In this document: positions 33,447 to 43,500 of the stretch, piece after piece
Layout: every line of letters starts with the position of its first letter
How positions within the stretch are numbered: position 1 is the stretch's first letter
Origin: UBA2040 sp963977135
GTDB taxonomy: Bacteria > Bacteroidota > Bacteroidia > Flavobacteriales_D > Crocinitomicaceae
Assembly: GCA_963977135.1 (NCBI GenBank)
Contig: CAXBNN010000003.1
Span: forward strand, 1 to 64,000
Length of the DNA: 64,000 nt
Direction of reading: 5' to 3'
The notes under the pieces: generated by a model
Databases searched by the model: none
Seen by the model: the letters and a program-made list of their open reading frames with translations, nothing else
What the model was told of the DNA's origin: nothing
Program-made: the position numbers and the translations under genes

Positions 33447-34163
33447 ATGTTTTGGCAAAGCGGTTTGAATTTTTTCGGTAGCAATACGGATAAGTGGATG
33501 GATATTCACCTAGTGCCAAAGCAAAGTTTGTTCGGAACCTATTCCTTTTTCTTTCTAATTCTTTCACTTATATTAATTGTATTAGCCAAAAATGCCAATA
33601 CACGAAGTTTTGAAATTGTATTTCAATTGTTCTTCAAACCTCGTAAAACAGATTCGCGCATCAAGGAGAATTGGCCAATATTCGGTGGGGCATCATGGTT
33701 TTTAGCCATAAACTTCATCATTACCCTTGCGCATAGTTTGTATTTGCTTCTTCAAAGCCAAGGTAAAAAAGAGAGCTTTTCGCTGATATTAATAGCTTTG
33801 GCAATTGCCGCATCCTTCTTTTTCCTCGCTTTCATTTCCATGTTTGTTATCCGTTTGCTCACTGGATTGAACAAAGTGTACCAAACTCCTATGCAACTCA
33901 CATGGGTTTTGCCCCAATTTGTTGGGATTATCTTCTTTTTATTGAATTTAATTTGGGTTTTGAATCCATTTTTCGCCACAACGCTAATCTATATTTTCCT
34001 ACTATTCTTTGTCCTCTTGAGTTTGCAAAGAATTTTGCGTTCTGCTTTCTTTTTGTTGACGCATGGTGTGGAGTGGTATTATATTTTATTGTATCTTTGC
34101 ACGCTTGAAATCATGCCTCTCAGTATTTTAGCATGGTTTCTATACAATTGGATTATAGTATAA
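33447..34163 (+). CDS. DUF4271 family membrane protein
   Basis: The 238-residue product (from ATG 33447; a TTG nine bases earlier is possible) has about six membrane helices, beginning FGTYSFFFLILSLILIVLAK and ending LYLCTLEIMPLSILAWFLYN. The layout, with WQSGLNFFG at the front and the final LCTLEIMPL helix pair, fits DUF4271, a family found in Bacteroidota. It is followed 21 bases later by hemD, the order seen in many Flavobacteriales. Its function is unknown; the conserved neighbour suggests co-expression, not necessarily a shared pathway. Confidence 0.8.
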   Translation: MFWQSGLNFFGSNTDKWMDIHLVPKQSLFGTYSFFFLILSLILIVLAKNANTRSFEIVFQLFFKPRKTDSRIKENWPIFGGASWFLAINFIITLAHSLYLLLQSQGKKESFSLILIALAIAASFFFLAFISMFVIRLLTGLNKVYQTPMQLTWVLPQFVGIIFFLLNLIWVLNPFFATTLIYIFLLFFVLLSLQRILRSAFFLLTHGVEWYYILLYLCTLEIMPLSILAWFLYNWIIV

Positions 34164-34184
34164 TATCTTAAATTAATACAAAAA

Positions 34185-34940
34185 TTGGCTATCAAAACTA
34201 TACTCGTTTCGCAACCTAAGCCTGAAGGGGAAAAATCACCTTATTATGATTTGGCTGAAAAGTACAAACTCAAAATAGATTTTCGCTCATTTATTCACGT
34301 TGAAGGGATTGGCGCTCAAGAGTTTCGCTCTCAGAAAATAAACTTACAAGATCATACAGGAGTGATACTAACTTCTAAAATAGGTGTTGACCACTTTTTT
34401 AGAATTGCAACGGAAATGCGTTTTGAAGTTCCAGATTCCATGAAATATTTTTGTATTTCGGAAGCTGTTGCCTATTACCTTCAAAAATATGTTACCTATA
34501 GAAAAAGAAAAATCTTCTTTGGTAAACAGACGATTGAGGATTTGATGGATGTGATGAAAAAGCACAAAAACGAAAACTATTTGTTGCCTTGCACTGATAT
34601 CCTAAGAGATAAAATTCCTGATACTTTAGAAGAACACAAAATCAAATTTTCTAAAGCTATTTTATACCGCACTGTTGCTTCTGATTTATCTGATTTAGAG
34701 AATATTTTCTACGATATGTTGGTGTTCTTCAGTCCAGGTGGAATTGAATCTTTGCTGAAGAACTTCCCAGATTTCAAACAGAACAAGACATTGATTGCTG
34801 CTTTTGGGCCAACAACTGCCCATGCTGTTACAAAAAACAATCTTCGAGTTGACTTGAGTGCACCTATGCCCAATTCACCTTCAATGACTGCGGCGATTGA
34901 GAACTATGTTAAAGACAGCATGAAATCAAAGAATAAATAA
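34185..34940 (+). CDS. hemD: Uroporphyrinogen-III synthase
   Basis: The enzyme closes hydroxymethylbilane to uroporphyrinogen III in heme biosynthesis. The 251-residue product starts MAIKTILVSQPKPEGEKSPY, the form usual in Flavobacteriales, and has the HemD features GVILTSKIGVDHFF, FYDMLVFFSPGGIESLL and IAAFGPTTAHAV with the late Thr-rich loop. The family is poorly conserved, so identification rests on the whole pattern and the DUF4271 neighbour. The start codon is TTG at 34185; no ATG lies near, and the conserved N-terminus begins there. Other heme genes are not in the window. Confidence 0.88.
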   Translation: MAIKTILVSQPKPEGEKSPYYDLAEKYKLKIDFRSFIHVEGIGAQEFRSQKINLQDHTGVILTSKIGVDHFFRIATEMRFEVPDSMKYFCISEAVAYYLQKYVTYRKRKIFFGKQTIEDLMDVMKKHKNENYLLPCTDILRDKIPDTLEEHKIKFSKAILYRTVASDLSDLENIFYDMLVFFSPGGIESLLKNFPDFKQNKTLIAAFGPTTAHAVTKNNLRVDLSAPMPNSPSMTAAIENYVKDSMKSKNK

Positions 34941-34948
34941 ACGAAGGT

Positions 34949-35656
34949 TTATTCATTTTTCATCTTCCATTTTTTCAATCCTTCGCTAGCCAAATCGGCA
35001 ATTATTTCAAACTCATTTGGGATGGTCATGTTGCCGGCATTTGGATCAATTAATACTTTCGTGCAATTTTCGTTCGTAGCATGAATCAATCCTGCGGCTG
35101 GATAGACATTCAAAGAAGTTCCAATTACGATTAAAATATCGGCTTTACGGATTTCTTGTGCAGCAATTTCTATCATGGGTACTTCTTCCCCAAACCAAAC
35201 GACATGGGGACGCAAAGGGTAATCATCTTCGCATTTGTCGGATTTTTTGAGTTCCCAACCTTCTATAGGATAATACTTCTTTTCCTGGTTGGGTCCGCTG
35301 CTCTTCGCAAAACGAATATTACCATGCAGATGAATCACATTTTTTGAGCCTGCCCTTTCGTGCAAGTCATCAATATTCTGAGTGATGACAACTACATCAA
35401 AATCAGCTTCCAATTCTTTAATAATACTATGCGCTGCATTAGGTTGGGTTTCAATAATCTGCTTTCGCCTTTGGTTGTAAAATGACTGAACTAAAGCTGG
35501 ATTTTTAAGAAAAGCTTGAGGCGTTGCAACGTCCTCAATGTCGTAATTTTCCCACAACCCACCCGAATCACGGAAGGTGCTAATGCCACTTTCAGCGCTC
35601 ATTCCCGCTCCTGAAAATAGAACTAATCTTCGTCTGTCTTTCATTATTTGCGTCAT
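34949..35656 (-). CDS. cobB: NAD-dependent protein deacylase (sirtuin, CobB type)
   Basis: Sirtuins remove acyl groups from lysine using NAD+. The 235-residue product has GAGMSAESGISTFRDSGGLW (NAD loop), TQNIDDLHERAG and IHLHGN with the catalytic His, and later GTSLNVYPAAGLI. FYNQRRKQI carries the Tyr/Arg pair that marks SIRT5-like class III enzymes, which prefer succinyl or malonyl groups. The usual four zinc cysteines are missing: the region SSGPNQEKKYYPIEGW...KCEDD has only one, so the enzyme probably lacks structural zinc. The start could be 35656 or the second Met at 35644. It is convergent with hemD, with 8 bases between the stops. Confidence 0.93.
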   Translation of the reverse strand: MTQIMKDRRRLVLFSGAGMSAESGISTFRDSGGLWENYDIEDVATPQAFLKNPALVQSFYNQRRKQIIETQPNAAHSIIKELEADFDVVVITQNIDDLHERAGSKNVIHLHGNIRFAKSSGPNQEKKYYPIEGWELKKSDKCEDDYPLRPHVVWFGEEVPMIEIAAQEIRKADILIVIGTSLNVYPAAGLIHATNENCTKVLIDPNAGNMTIPNEFEIIADLASEGLKKWKMKNE

Positions 35657-35694
35657 AGGGTTTCAAGAATTGTTAAGTATATGCATAAATTGTT

Positions 35695-35726
35695 TTGGAA
35701 CACTGGGTAAGTTTTCCTTAACTTTG
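35695..35726 (+). promoter_or_regulatory. Bacteroidota-type promoter for the Omp28-like gene
   Basis: TTG at 35695–35697 and TAACTTTG at 35719–35726 are separated by 21 bases, matching the -33/-7 consensus. The ATG at 35768 lies 41 bases further on. Confidence 0.55.
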
Positions 35727-35767
35727 GTTAATTATATACATTTTATCAAACTAATTATATCAAAATT

Positions 35768-37555
35768 ATGAAAAAACTATATGCACTTACTGTTGCAGTT
35801 TGTTTATCTGGAGGATTGTTTGCACAATTGCCAGTAAGTACTGCACCATCTAACAAAAAAGCTATCCTTGAAGAATTTACAGGAATCTACTGTCAATACT
35901 GTCCAGACGGACACAAAATTGCGAATAACATTGCTGCTGCGAATCCAGGAAACTTTTTCCCGGTAAATATTCACACTGGCGGATATGCAAACCCACAAGC
36001 TGGAGCACCTGATTTTAGAACATCTGATGGTGATGCAATCGCTGGACAACCAGGAATGGGAATTACTGGTTATCCTCAAGGAGCAATCAACAGACGTTTG
36101 TGGAATGGTTCATCTGCAATGGCACATAGCCGTAGCGCATGGGCTGCTAACGCTGCAACTGTAATGGGTGAAGCTTCTTATGTAAATGTTGCTGGTGAAG
36201 CTACTGTAAATATTACTACTCGTCAGATGGTAATCAATATGGAAGCATACTTTACAGCTGCTGGTCCAGCTGGTGGAAACAAATACACTGTGATGTTATT
36301 GCAAGATAACGTTAACGGACCTCAAACTGCTGGTGCAACTTACAATCCTACATATGTGAATGCAGATGGTTCTTACCGTCACATGCACATGTTACGTGAT
36401 GTTTTGAATCCAACTTCTTTAGGTGATGCAGTCACAGGAGGTAACGCAATGGGTACTACTTGGTCTAACCAAATTACGTACACAGTCCCAGCTGATTATA
36501 CTGGTGTTGTTGCTGAATTAGCTGATTTAAGTTTGATTATCTTCATTACTGAAGGAAATACAAATATCGTAACAGCTGCTGAATTGCCACTTACATTCAC
36601 AGGATTTACAACGTCTCTAAACGCTTCATTGAACAACTTGAGCCCACTTCCAGAAACATGTTCAAATTCAATTGCTCCATCATTTAATATGAAAAATGAA
36701 GGTTCAACTACATTGACTTCTGCAACTGTTACTTACACAATTAACGGTGGTGCTCCTCAAACATACCCTTGGACTGGATCTCTTTCTCCATTACAAACTA
36801 CATTGGTTCAATTGCCAGCTACAACTTTCACACTTGCTCCAACAAACAACTTTGTAGTTGCAATTTCTGCTGTAAATGGTGCTCCTGACGAAGATGTTTC
36901 TAACAATGGTGCATCAACTTCATTTAACGAAACTACTGCATTTGGAAACACTGTTAACTTGACATTTGACTTCACACAAGACCGTTATGGAACTGAGTCT
37001 ACATGGTCAATCAAAAATGCTGCAGGAACTGTAGTTGGAAGTGGTGGACCTTATACTACTTTGTCAGCAAACGGTGTTTTGTTACACACAAACAGTATTG
37101 TTGTTCCTGCTGCAGGATGCTACAGTGTAGAGATTCTTGATTCTTATGGTGATGGTATCAACTCTGGTTATGGAGTTGGTGGAGCTGTATTGAAAGACGG
37201 TCAAGGTCTTGTTATCTGGAGTACTAATGGTATTTTCACAAGTAGCTTAAGAAAAGAATTCAAAATCACTTCTAGCAACAACTCTGCTGGAATCGAAGAA
37301 TTGGCTTCTGAAGGATTTGTAATTTACCCAAATCCAGCTACAGACAATATCAACGTTGCTTTTGAAGCTCAAAACGGAACATATGAAATTTCTATCATTG
37401 ATTTAACTGGTCGTGTTATAGCTTCTAGCTCATTGACAAATGTTAGTGGTGCTCAAGTTGTTGAGATGCCAGTTAGTGAAATTGCTAACGGTAACTACTT
37501 AGTTTCTATCGTAAAAGACGGTATGAAATTCACACAAAAAGTTACAGTTCAATAA
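35768..37555 (+). CDS. Omp28-like secreted protein with T9SS sorting domain
   Basis: The 595-residue product has a signal peptide (MKKLYALTVAVCLSGGLFAQ). Next comes an Omp28-type, thioredoxin-like region beginning ILEEFTGIYCQYCPDGHKIA, where CQYC gives a CxxC motif (about residues 38–41). Two beta-sandwich regions follow (SATVTYTINGGAPQTYPW; LTFDFTQDRYGTESTWSIKN with ILDSYGDGINSGYG). The last 80 residues (IYPNPATDNINVAFEAQNG to the end) are a type A T9SS sorting domain. It should cross the outer membrane through the SprA channel encoded nearby and be anchored or released. Codon use is clearly biased towards a restricted set (GCT, GGT, AAC), suggesting high expression. The role could be adhesion or redox-linked; substrate unknown. 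Confidence 0.9.
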   Translation: MKKLYALTVAVCLSGGLFAQLPVSTAPSNKKAILEEFTGIYCQYCPDGHKIANNIAAANPGNFFPVNIHTGGYANPQAGAPDFRTSDGDAIAGQPGMGITGYPQGAINRRLWNGSSAMAHSRSAWAANAATVMGEASYVNVAGEATVNITTRQMVINMEAYFTAAGPAGGNKYTVMLLQDNVNGPQTAGATYNPTYVNADGSYRHMHMLRDVLNPTSLGDAVTGGNAMGTTWSNQITYTVPADYTGVVAELADLSLIIFITEGNTNIVTAAELPLTFTGFTTSLNASLNNLSPLPETCSNSIAPSFNMKNEGSTTLTSATVTYTINGGAPQTYPWTGSLSPLQTTLVQLPATTFTLAPTNNFVVAISAVNGAPDEDVSNNGASTSFNETTAFGNTVNLTFDFTQDRYGTESTWSIKNAAGTVVGSGGPYTTLSANGVLLHTNSIVVPAAGCYSVEILDSYGDGINSGYGVGGAVLKDGQGLVIWSTNGIFTSSLRKEFKITSSNNSAGIEELASEGFVIYPNPATDNINVAFEAQNGTYEISIIDLTGRVIASSSLTNVSGAQVVEMPVSEIANGNYLVSIVKDGMKFTQKVTVQ

Positions 37556-37580
37556 GACGAACATTTCTTAAAATAATAAA

Positions 37581-37609
37581 AGGGGGTCAAGCAATTGACT
37601 CCCTTTTTT
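37581..37609 (+). terminator. Rho-independent terminator
   Basis: GGGGGTCAA (37582–37590) pairs with TTGACTCCC (37595–37603) with one G·T, followed by TTTTTTC. It sits 26 bases after the Omp28-like stop. Confidence 0.85.
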
Positions 37610-37661
37610 CTTGTCCTATTTTCTTAAGATTTTCTTATCTTTACCCCTCCAAAAATCGGAC

Positions 37662-39926
37662 ATGTCAAATAGAAAAAAACAAGAAGCACTGGATTACCAT
37701 TCATCTGGCAAACCAGGTAAAATTGAAGTAATACCAACGAAACCTTATTCGACGCAGCGTGATTTGTCGTTAGCGTATTCGCCAGGTGTTGCAGAACCTT
37801 GTTTAAAAATTGCTGAAAATCCAGATGATGCTTACAAATACACCTCAAAAGGGAACCTTGTAGCGGTTATTTCTAACGGAACAGCTGTTCTCGGTTTAGG
37901 GAATATCGGTCCAGAAGCATCAAAGCCCGTAATGGAAGGAAAGGGTCTTTTGTTCAAAATTTTCGCCGACATTGATGTCTTTGATATTGAAGTCGATGCG
38001 TCAGATCCGGAATTGTTTATCCAAACGGTAAAAGCTATTGCTCCAACATTTGGAGGAATCAACTTGGAAGATATCAAGGCTCCTGAAGCTTTTGAAATTG
38101 AAGAAAGGCTAAAAGCAGAATTAAACATTCCTATCATGCACGATGATCAGCATGGAACGGCAATTATTTCTGCTGCTGCGCTTCTAAATGCTCTGGAACT
38201 TGCAAAAAAGAAAATTGAAAAAGTAAAGATTGTTTTTTCTGGTGCCGGCGCTGCCGCAATGTCTTGTGCGAAGTTATATATCGCTCTTGGTGCAAAAACT
38301 GAGAATATATTTATGTACGATTCCAAAGGTTTAATTTGGAGTGGACGTAGCGATTTAGATGGCAGCAAATTGCCATACGCAAAACATAAAAAAGACATCG
38401 ATTTTAAAGATGTGTTCAAAAAAACGGATGTTTTCGTTGGACTCTCAAAAGGAGGAATCGTTTCGAAAGAAATGGTAAAAGGAATGTCGAAAGACCCAAT
38501 AGTATTTGCCCTTGCGAACCCTGAGCCCGAGATTTCATACAAAGAGGCAACATCCGTTCGAAAAGATATTATCATGGCAACTGGACGTTCTGACCATCCT
38601 AATCAGGTGAATAACGTGCTTGGTTTCCCGTATATATTCCGTGGAGCACTTGATGTGCGCGCAACTTGTATCAATGAAGAAATGAAATTGGCCGCTGTAA
38701 AAGCGCTTGCTTCCTTGGCCAAGGAAACCATTCCTGAGGAAGTTATTGAAGCTTACGGTGAAAAGAACATTCTTTTTGGGCGTGATCAAATCATCCCAAA
38801 ACCATTAGATCCAAGACTTATCTATTATATCGCGCCAGCAGTGGCAAAAGCAGCTATTGATTCTGGCGTAGCGAAACAACCAATTACCGATTGGGAAGAA
38901 TACGAGGGCATTTTGAAAAAGAGATTGGGTCTCGACAATAAAATTGTAAGAAATATTACTGAAAAAGCACAAAGCAACCCAAAACGCGTTGTTTTTGCTG
39001 AGGCGGACAATATTAAAACACTCAAAGCCGCTCAAACATCTCAAGAAGAAGGCGTTGCAATACCGATACTTTTAGGAAAACGTGCAATTATTGAAAAATT
39101 GATTGCTGAATATTCCTTGGACTTTGCGGATGTAGAAATCGTAGATCCAAAATCAGAAGAAGAAGAGGAACGAAGAACAAAATTCGGGAATGCCTTTTTT
39201 GAAAAACGAAATCGCAAAGGAATCACACAATACGAAGCCATTCAATTGATGCGTGAAAGAAATCACTTTGGCGCAATGATGGTTGAGCAAGGCGATGCAG
39301 ATGCCGTAATCTCCGGTTTGACAAGAAATTACCGTGAGGTTGTGCGACCATTTATTCAAACTATTGGTTTGCAAAAAGATGTAACAACCATTTCTGGAAT
39401 GTACATTCTTGTTACAAAACGTGGCCCGTTGTTCTTAGCAGATACGACCATAAATGTTGATCCTACGGCTGAACAAATTGCAGAAATAACAAACAACGTT
39501 GCCCGTATGGTTCGGAAATTTAAAGTTTCACCACGTATTGCTTTGTTGAGTTATTCCAATTTTGGTTCTTCTCCAGGTATTGACTCTGAAAAAATGAGTC
39601 AAGCTGTAAATATTTTACATGAGAAATATCCTACCTTGATTGTAGATGGTGAGTTACAAGCCAATTTTGCTTTGAACAATGAATTAATGATGGAGAAATT
39701 TTCCTTCTCTCAATTGGCCAATAAAACTGTAAATACGCTCATTTTCCCCAACCTATCTTCTGGAAACATTTCCTATAAATTGTTGCAGGAAATTACTGAT
39801 GGCGATGCCATAGGTCCAATATTAGTTGGGTTGAAAAAGTCGGCCCATGTTCTGCAACTGGGAGCTAGTGTAAGAGAAATTATTAACATGGTAAAAGTTG
39901 CGGTAGTAGACGCCCAAAACAAGTAA
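37662..39926 (+). CDS. maeB: NADP-dependent malic enzyme fused to a phosphotransacetylase-like domain
   Basis: The enzyme converts malate to pyruvate and CO2, making NADPH. The 754-residue product is the bacterial MaeB type. Residues of about 1–410 are malic enzyme, with SLAYSPGVAEPC, the metal/catalytic region IPIMHDDQHGTAI and the NAD(P) loop VFSGAGAAAMSCAKL. Residues of about 425–754 are a phosphate acetyltransferase-like domain (VVFAEADNIKTLKAA, DADAVISGLTRNY), thought to be regulatory in these hybrids. I chose ATG 37662 (MSNRKKQEALDYHSSGKPGK), which is the family N-terminus; the frame open from 37611 runs through terminator and leader DNA. ruvA starts 3 bases after its stop. Confidence 0.95.
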   Translation: MSNRKKQEALDYHSSGKPGKIEVIPTKPYSTQRDLSLAYSPGVAEPCLKIAENPDDAYKYTSKGNLVAVISNGTAVLGLGNIGPEASKPVMEGKGLLFKIFADIDVFDIEVDASDPELFIQTVKAIAPTFGGINLEDIKAPEAFEIEERLKAELNIPIMHDDQHGTAIISAAALLNALELAKKKIEKVKIVFSGAGAAAMSCAKLYIALGAKTENIFMYDSKGLIWSGRSDLDGSKLPYAKHKKDIDFKDVFKKTDVFVGLSKGGIVSKEMVKGMSKDPIVFALANPEPEISYKEATSVRKDIIMATGRSDHPNQVNNVLGFPYIFRGALDVRATCINEEMKLAAVKALASLAKETIPEEVIEAYGEKNILFGRDQIIPKPLDPRLIYYIAPAVAKAAIDSGVAKQPITDWEEYEGILKKRLGLDNKIVRNITEKAQSNPKRVVFAEADNIKTLKAAQTSQEEGVAIPILLGKRAIIEKLIAEYSLDFADVEIVDPKSEEEEERRTKFGNAFFEKRNRKGITQYEAIQLMRERNHFGAMMVEQGDADAVISGLTRNYREVVRPFIQTIGLQKDVTTISGMYILVTKRGPLFLADTTINVDPTAEQIAEITNNVARMVRKFKVSPRIALLSYSNFGSSPGIDSEKMSQAVNILHEKYPTLIVDGELQANFALNNELMMEKFSFSQLANKTVNTLIFPNLSSGNISYKLLQEITDGDAIGPILVGLKKSAHVLQLGASVREIINMVKVAVVDAQNK

Positions 39927-39929
39927 AAC

Positions 39930-40502
39930 ATGATTGCTCAATTATCTGGAAGACTTATAGAAAAAAACCCAACAAGCATCATTATTGATTGCGGTGGTGT
40001 TGGCTATGAAGTAAAGATTAGTCTTTACTCCTATTCTCTGATTTCAGATGAAAACATTCGAATTTATACAAAACTAATCGTTCGTGAAGATGCCCAATTG
40101 CTTTATGGTTTTATGGAGCAGGAAGAACGTGAGATGTTCAATCATTTGATAAGCGTTTCAGGAATTGGTCCAAATACGGCAATGATCATGTTGTCCTCAC
40201 TTCAAACCGGAGAAATTGCTCAAGCCATTCAAACGGATGATGTACGAACAATCCAAGCAATTAAAGGGATAGGCGCAAAAACGGCGCAACGAGTCATCAT
40301 AGATTTGAAGGACAAAATGTTAAAAATGAACTTTTCTACTGAAAATGTTGGCTCTTCAAACAATACAACGCGGTTTGAGGCGTTAGGTGCATTGGTTTCG
40401 CTTGGTTTTGACAAAAAATCAGCTGAAAAAGCATTGGACAAAATTGTCGATACAGATGCTACAGTTGAACAATTGATCAAAGGAGCTCTGAAAATATTAT
40501 AA
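39930..40502 (+). CDS. ruvA: Holliday junction branch migration protein RuvA
   Basis: RuvA tetramers bind Holliday junctions and load RuvB for branch migration. The 190-residue product has the N-terminal OB fold (MIAQLSGRLIEKNPTSIIID), the two helix-hairpin-helix motifs (VSGIGPNTAMIMLSSL about 76–91; IKGIGAKTAQRVIIDL about 111–126) and the C-terminal UBA-like domain (EALGALVSLGFDKKSAEKAL). Length is normal. It sits between maeB and sprA with gaps of 3 bases each side, a linkage typical of Bacteroidota. ruvB and ruvC are not in the window. Confidence 0.96.
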   Translation: MIAQLSGRLIEKNPTSIIIDCGGVGYEVKISLYSYSLISDENIRIYTKLIVREDAQLLYGFMEQEEREMFNHLISVSGIGPNTAMIMLSSLQTGEIAQAIQTDDVRTIQAIKGIGAKTAQRVIIDLKDKMLKMNFSTENVGSSNNTTRFEALGALVSLGFDKKSAEKALDKIVDTDATVEQLIKGALKIL

Positions 40503-40505
40503 CTA

Positions 40506-43500
40506 GTGATTTTAAATAATTTGTTGAAATATAATACGTTACGTTTTTTATTGCTTTGTATAGCAATCATTTTGCAGGGCAATTCTGTTTTTGCGCAAGA
40601 TGATTCTACAATGCATTTTCCTATTGTAAACGTTAACGATCCAACTTTAACCCAACCACAAAGTTTTGACCTTGGTGATCCAAGTTCTGTTCAACAAACC
40701 ATCATTTACGATCCTATTACTGGAAAATATGTTTTTCAAGAGCAATTAGGGAAAAGTGGTGTAAACTTTAGAAATCCTTCCATGATGACCTTGGACGAAT
40801 ATCTAGAGTATGAGCGCAAAAAAGCCTTAGCCGACAATTGGAAAGAAAAAATTGATGAACAAACTGAGGAAGGTCAGCCTTTAGAGTACCCAATAAAAAT
40901 CAACTCAAAAGTCTTTGAGAATTTCTTCGGCTCAGATGAAATAACCATAAGGCCTCAAGGATCCGTGGAGCTCTCGTTTGGAGTCAATTCATCTCGTTAT
41001 GACAACCCAATTCTCCCTGTAAAACAAAGAAGAGTTACTCGTTTCGATTTTCAGCAACAAATTCAATTGAACTTGGTGGGGCAAATCGGAACCAAACTTA
41101 AAATCGGAGCTAGCTATAATACGCAAGCTGCTTTCGATTTCGACAATATTACGAAGCTTGAGTATACTGGTAAAGAAGATCAAATCATGCAGAAAATTGC
41201 CTTAGGGAATGTTTCCATGCCATTGCCAACATCTTTAATACAAGGTTCTCAAACACTATTCGGTGCTTATACTCAAATGAAATTTGGTCGTGCAACGGTT
41301 GATTTAATTGCTGCATCATCAAAAGGGAAAAGACAAGAAATAAATATCGAAGGAAAAGCACAAATCCAACCTTTTGCTTTAAGCGCAGATAATTACGAGG
41401 TCAATCGCCACTACTTCCTGAACATGTATCACCATGATCATTACGATGAAGCAATGGCGACTGCACCTATCGTTTCTTCTACAATAAACATTACGCGTAT
41501 TGAAGTTTGGTTAACCAACCGAACGAATAATATTGAAAACACGCGAAACATCGTTGCTTTCTCCGATATAGGTGAAGGAAAACAAGTGAATTTGGAGGGT
41601 AACCCTGGAAATGTTACAGGAAATGACATTCCTGATAATTCAGCGAATGGTCTTTATGACTGGGCATCGAATCAACCTTTGATCAGAGGATTCAACAATG
41701 CTGTATCTGTGCTTGCTGCTCAAACAAATTCTCCCGGCCCATTCAAACAAGCTGTTCACTATGAAAAAGTGGAAAATGCAAAAAAATTGACGGAACAGGA
41801 ATATAGCTACAATGCACAGTTGGGTTATATCTCCTTAAATATTCCTTTGAACAACGATGAAGTTTTAGGAGTCGCATATGAATATACGTACCGAGGTCAA
41901 ACATACCAAGTAGGTGAACTTTCCACAGATGGTATCGACGGACAAAATGCCTTAATCGTTAAATTGTTGAAACCGACAATTACAAGTCCACAAAATAAAA
42001 TTTGGGACTTGATGATGAAAAACGTTTATTCCATTGGTGCTTATCAAGTAGATCAAACAGGATTTAGACTAAACATACTATACAACAATCCAGAGACTTC
42101 GCTATTGGTTCCGTTTTTCCCTTATCCTGGTTTGGATGAAGTTCAGCTCATCACCATGTTGGAAATGGACCGTATTAACTTGAATCAACAACCGTTTCAA
42201 GATGGTGTTTTCGATTTTGTTCCTATCACCTTCAATGGAAATAGGCAGGAAAATGGAGGAACCATTAACACTAGAAATGGACGAGTTTATTTCTCCACAG
42301 TCGAACCTTTTGGGAAAACCTTGAAGAAAAAATTGCAAGATGCCAATATGCCCGGTGTTTTTATAGACCGAATCGCTTTCACTGAACTTTACGACTCCAC
42401 GAAAACCGCGGCTCAGCAAATTCCGAGTAAAAATCGTTTCATGATTCAGGGAGAATTCCAATCTTCCGTAACATCAGACATTCCATTAAATGCACTTAAC
42501 GTTCCAGAAGGAGCCGTAAGTGTTACTGCCGGTGGAATAAAGCTGACCGAAGGTGTCGACTATACCGTTGATTACAATCTTGGACGAGTAAAAATATTAA
42601 ATTCAGGTATCCTTGAATCCAACACACCGATTAAGGTATCCATAGAAAGTAATTCTGTTTTCGGTTTCCAAGCCAGATCTCTGATCGGAGGTCGATACAA
42701 CTATCGTTTCAATGAAAATTTCAACGTTGGTGGAACGTGGATGCGTATGCTTGAACGCCCTGTCACCCAAAAAGTGGATATTGGAAGTGAGCCTTTCAAA
42801 AACAACATCATTGGTGTTGACGTTGCCTTTAAAACTGAAGTTCCTTTCTTAACGAAACTTGTCGATTTTTTACCTGTGATTTCCACTAGAGAAAAATCAT
42901 ACTTCTCATTTACAGGTGAATTTGCACACCTTATTCCAGGAACGCCAAGAGCCATTAACAAAACCGGAATTTCCTATGTCGATGATTTCGAAGGTTCTCA
43001 ATCTACCATCGACTTAAAAAGCTTTTCGGCTTGGCACATTGCATCTGTTCCCCAAGGACAGCCAGATTTATTCCCTGAAGCAGACCTGACAACCTTAAAG
43101 CCTGGTTTTAATCGCGCCAAATTGGCTTGGTATAGTATCGATCCAGTTTTCTTCCAAAACAACCAGTTCACTCCTCAACATATTCAGGATGATCAGGTAA
43201 TGAAGGATGATAGTAGAATGCGTCTTGTTCAACAAACAGATATTTTCCCTAACCTTCAACAGCAATACGGAAGTGTTACCAATATTTCTGTGTTGGATTT
43301 AGCCTATTACCCGAAAGAACGTGGTATGTACAATTACGACACTACCAATACCGTTGATGCTGATGGCCTTTTCACAAATCCACAAGCAAGATGGGGCGGA
43401 ATAACAAGGGCGCTGACAACAAACGATTTCGAACAAGCTAATATTGAATTCATCCAATTTTGGATGTTAGATCCTTTCAATGCTGACGCTGAAAATGCCG

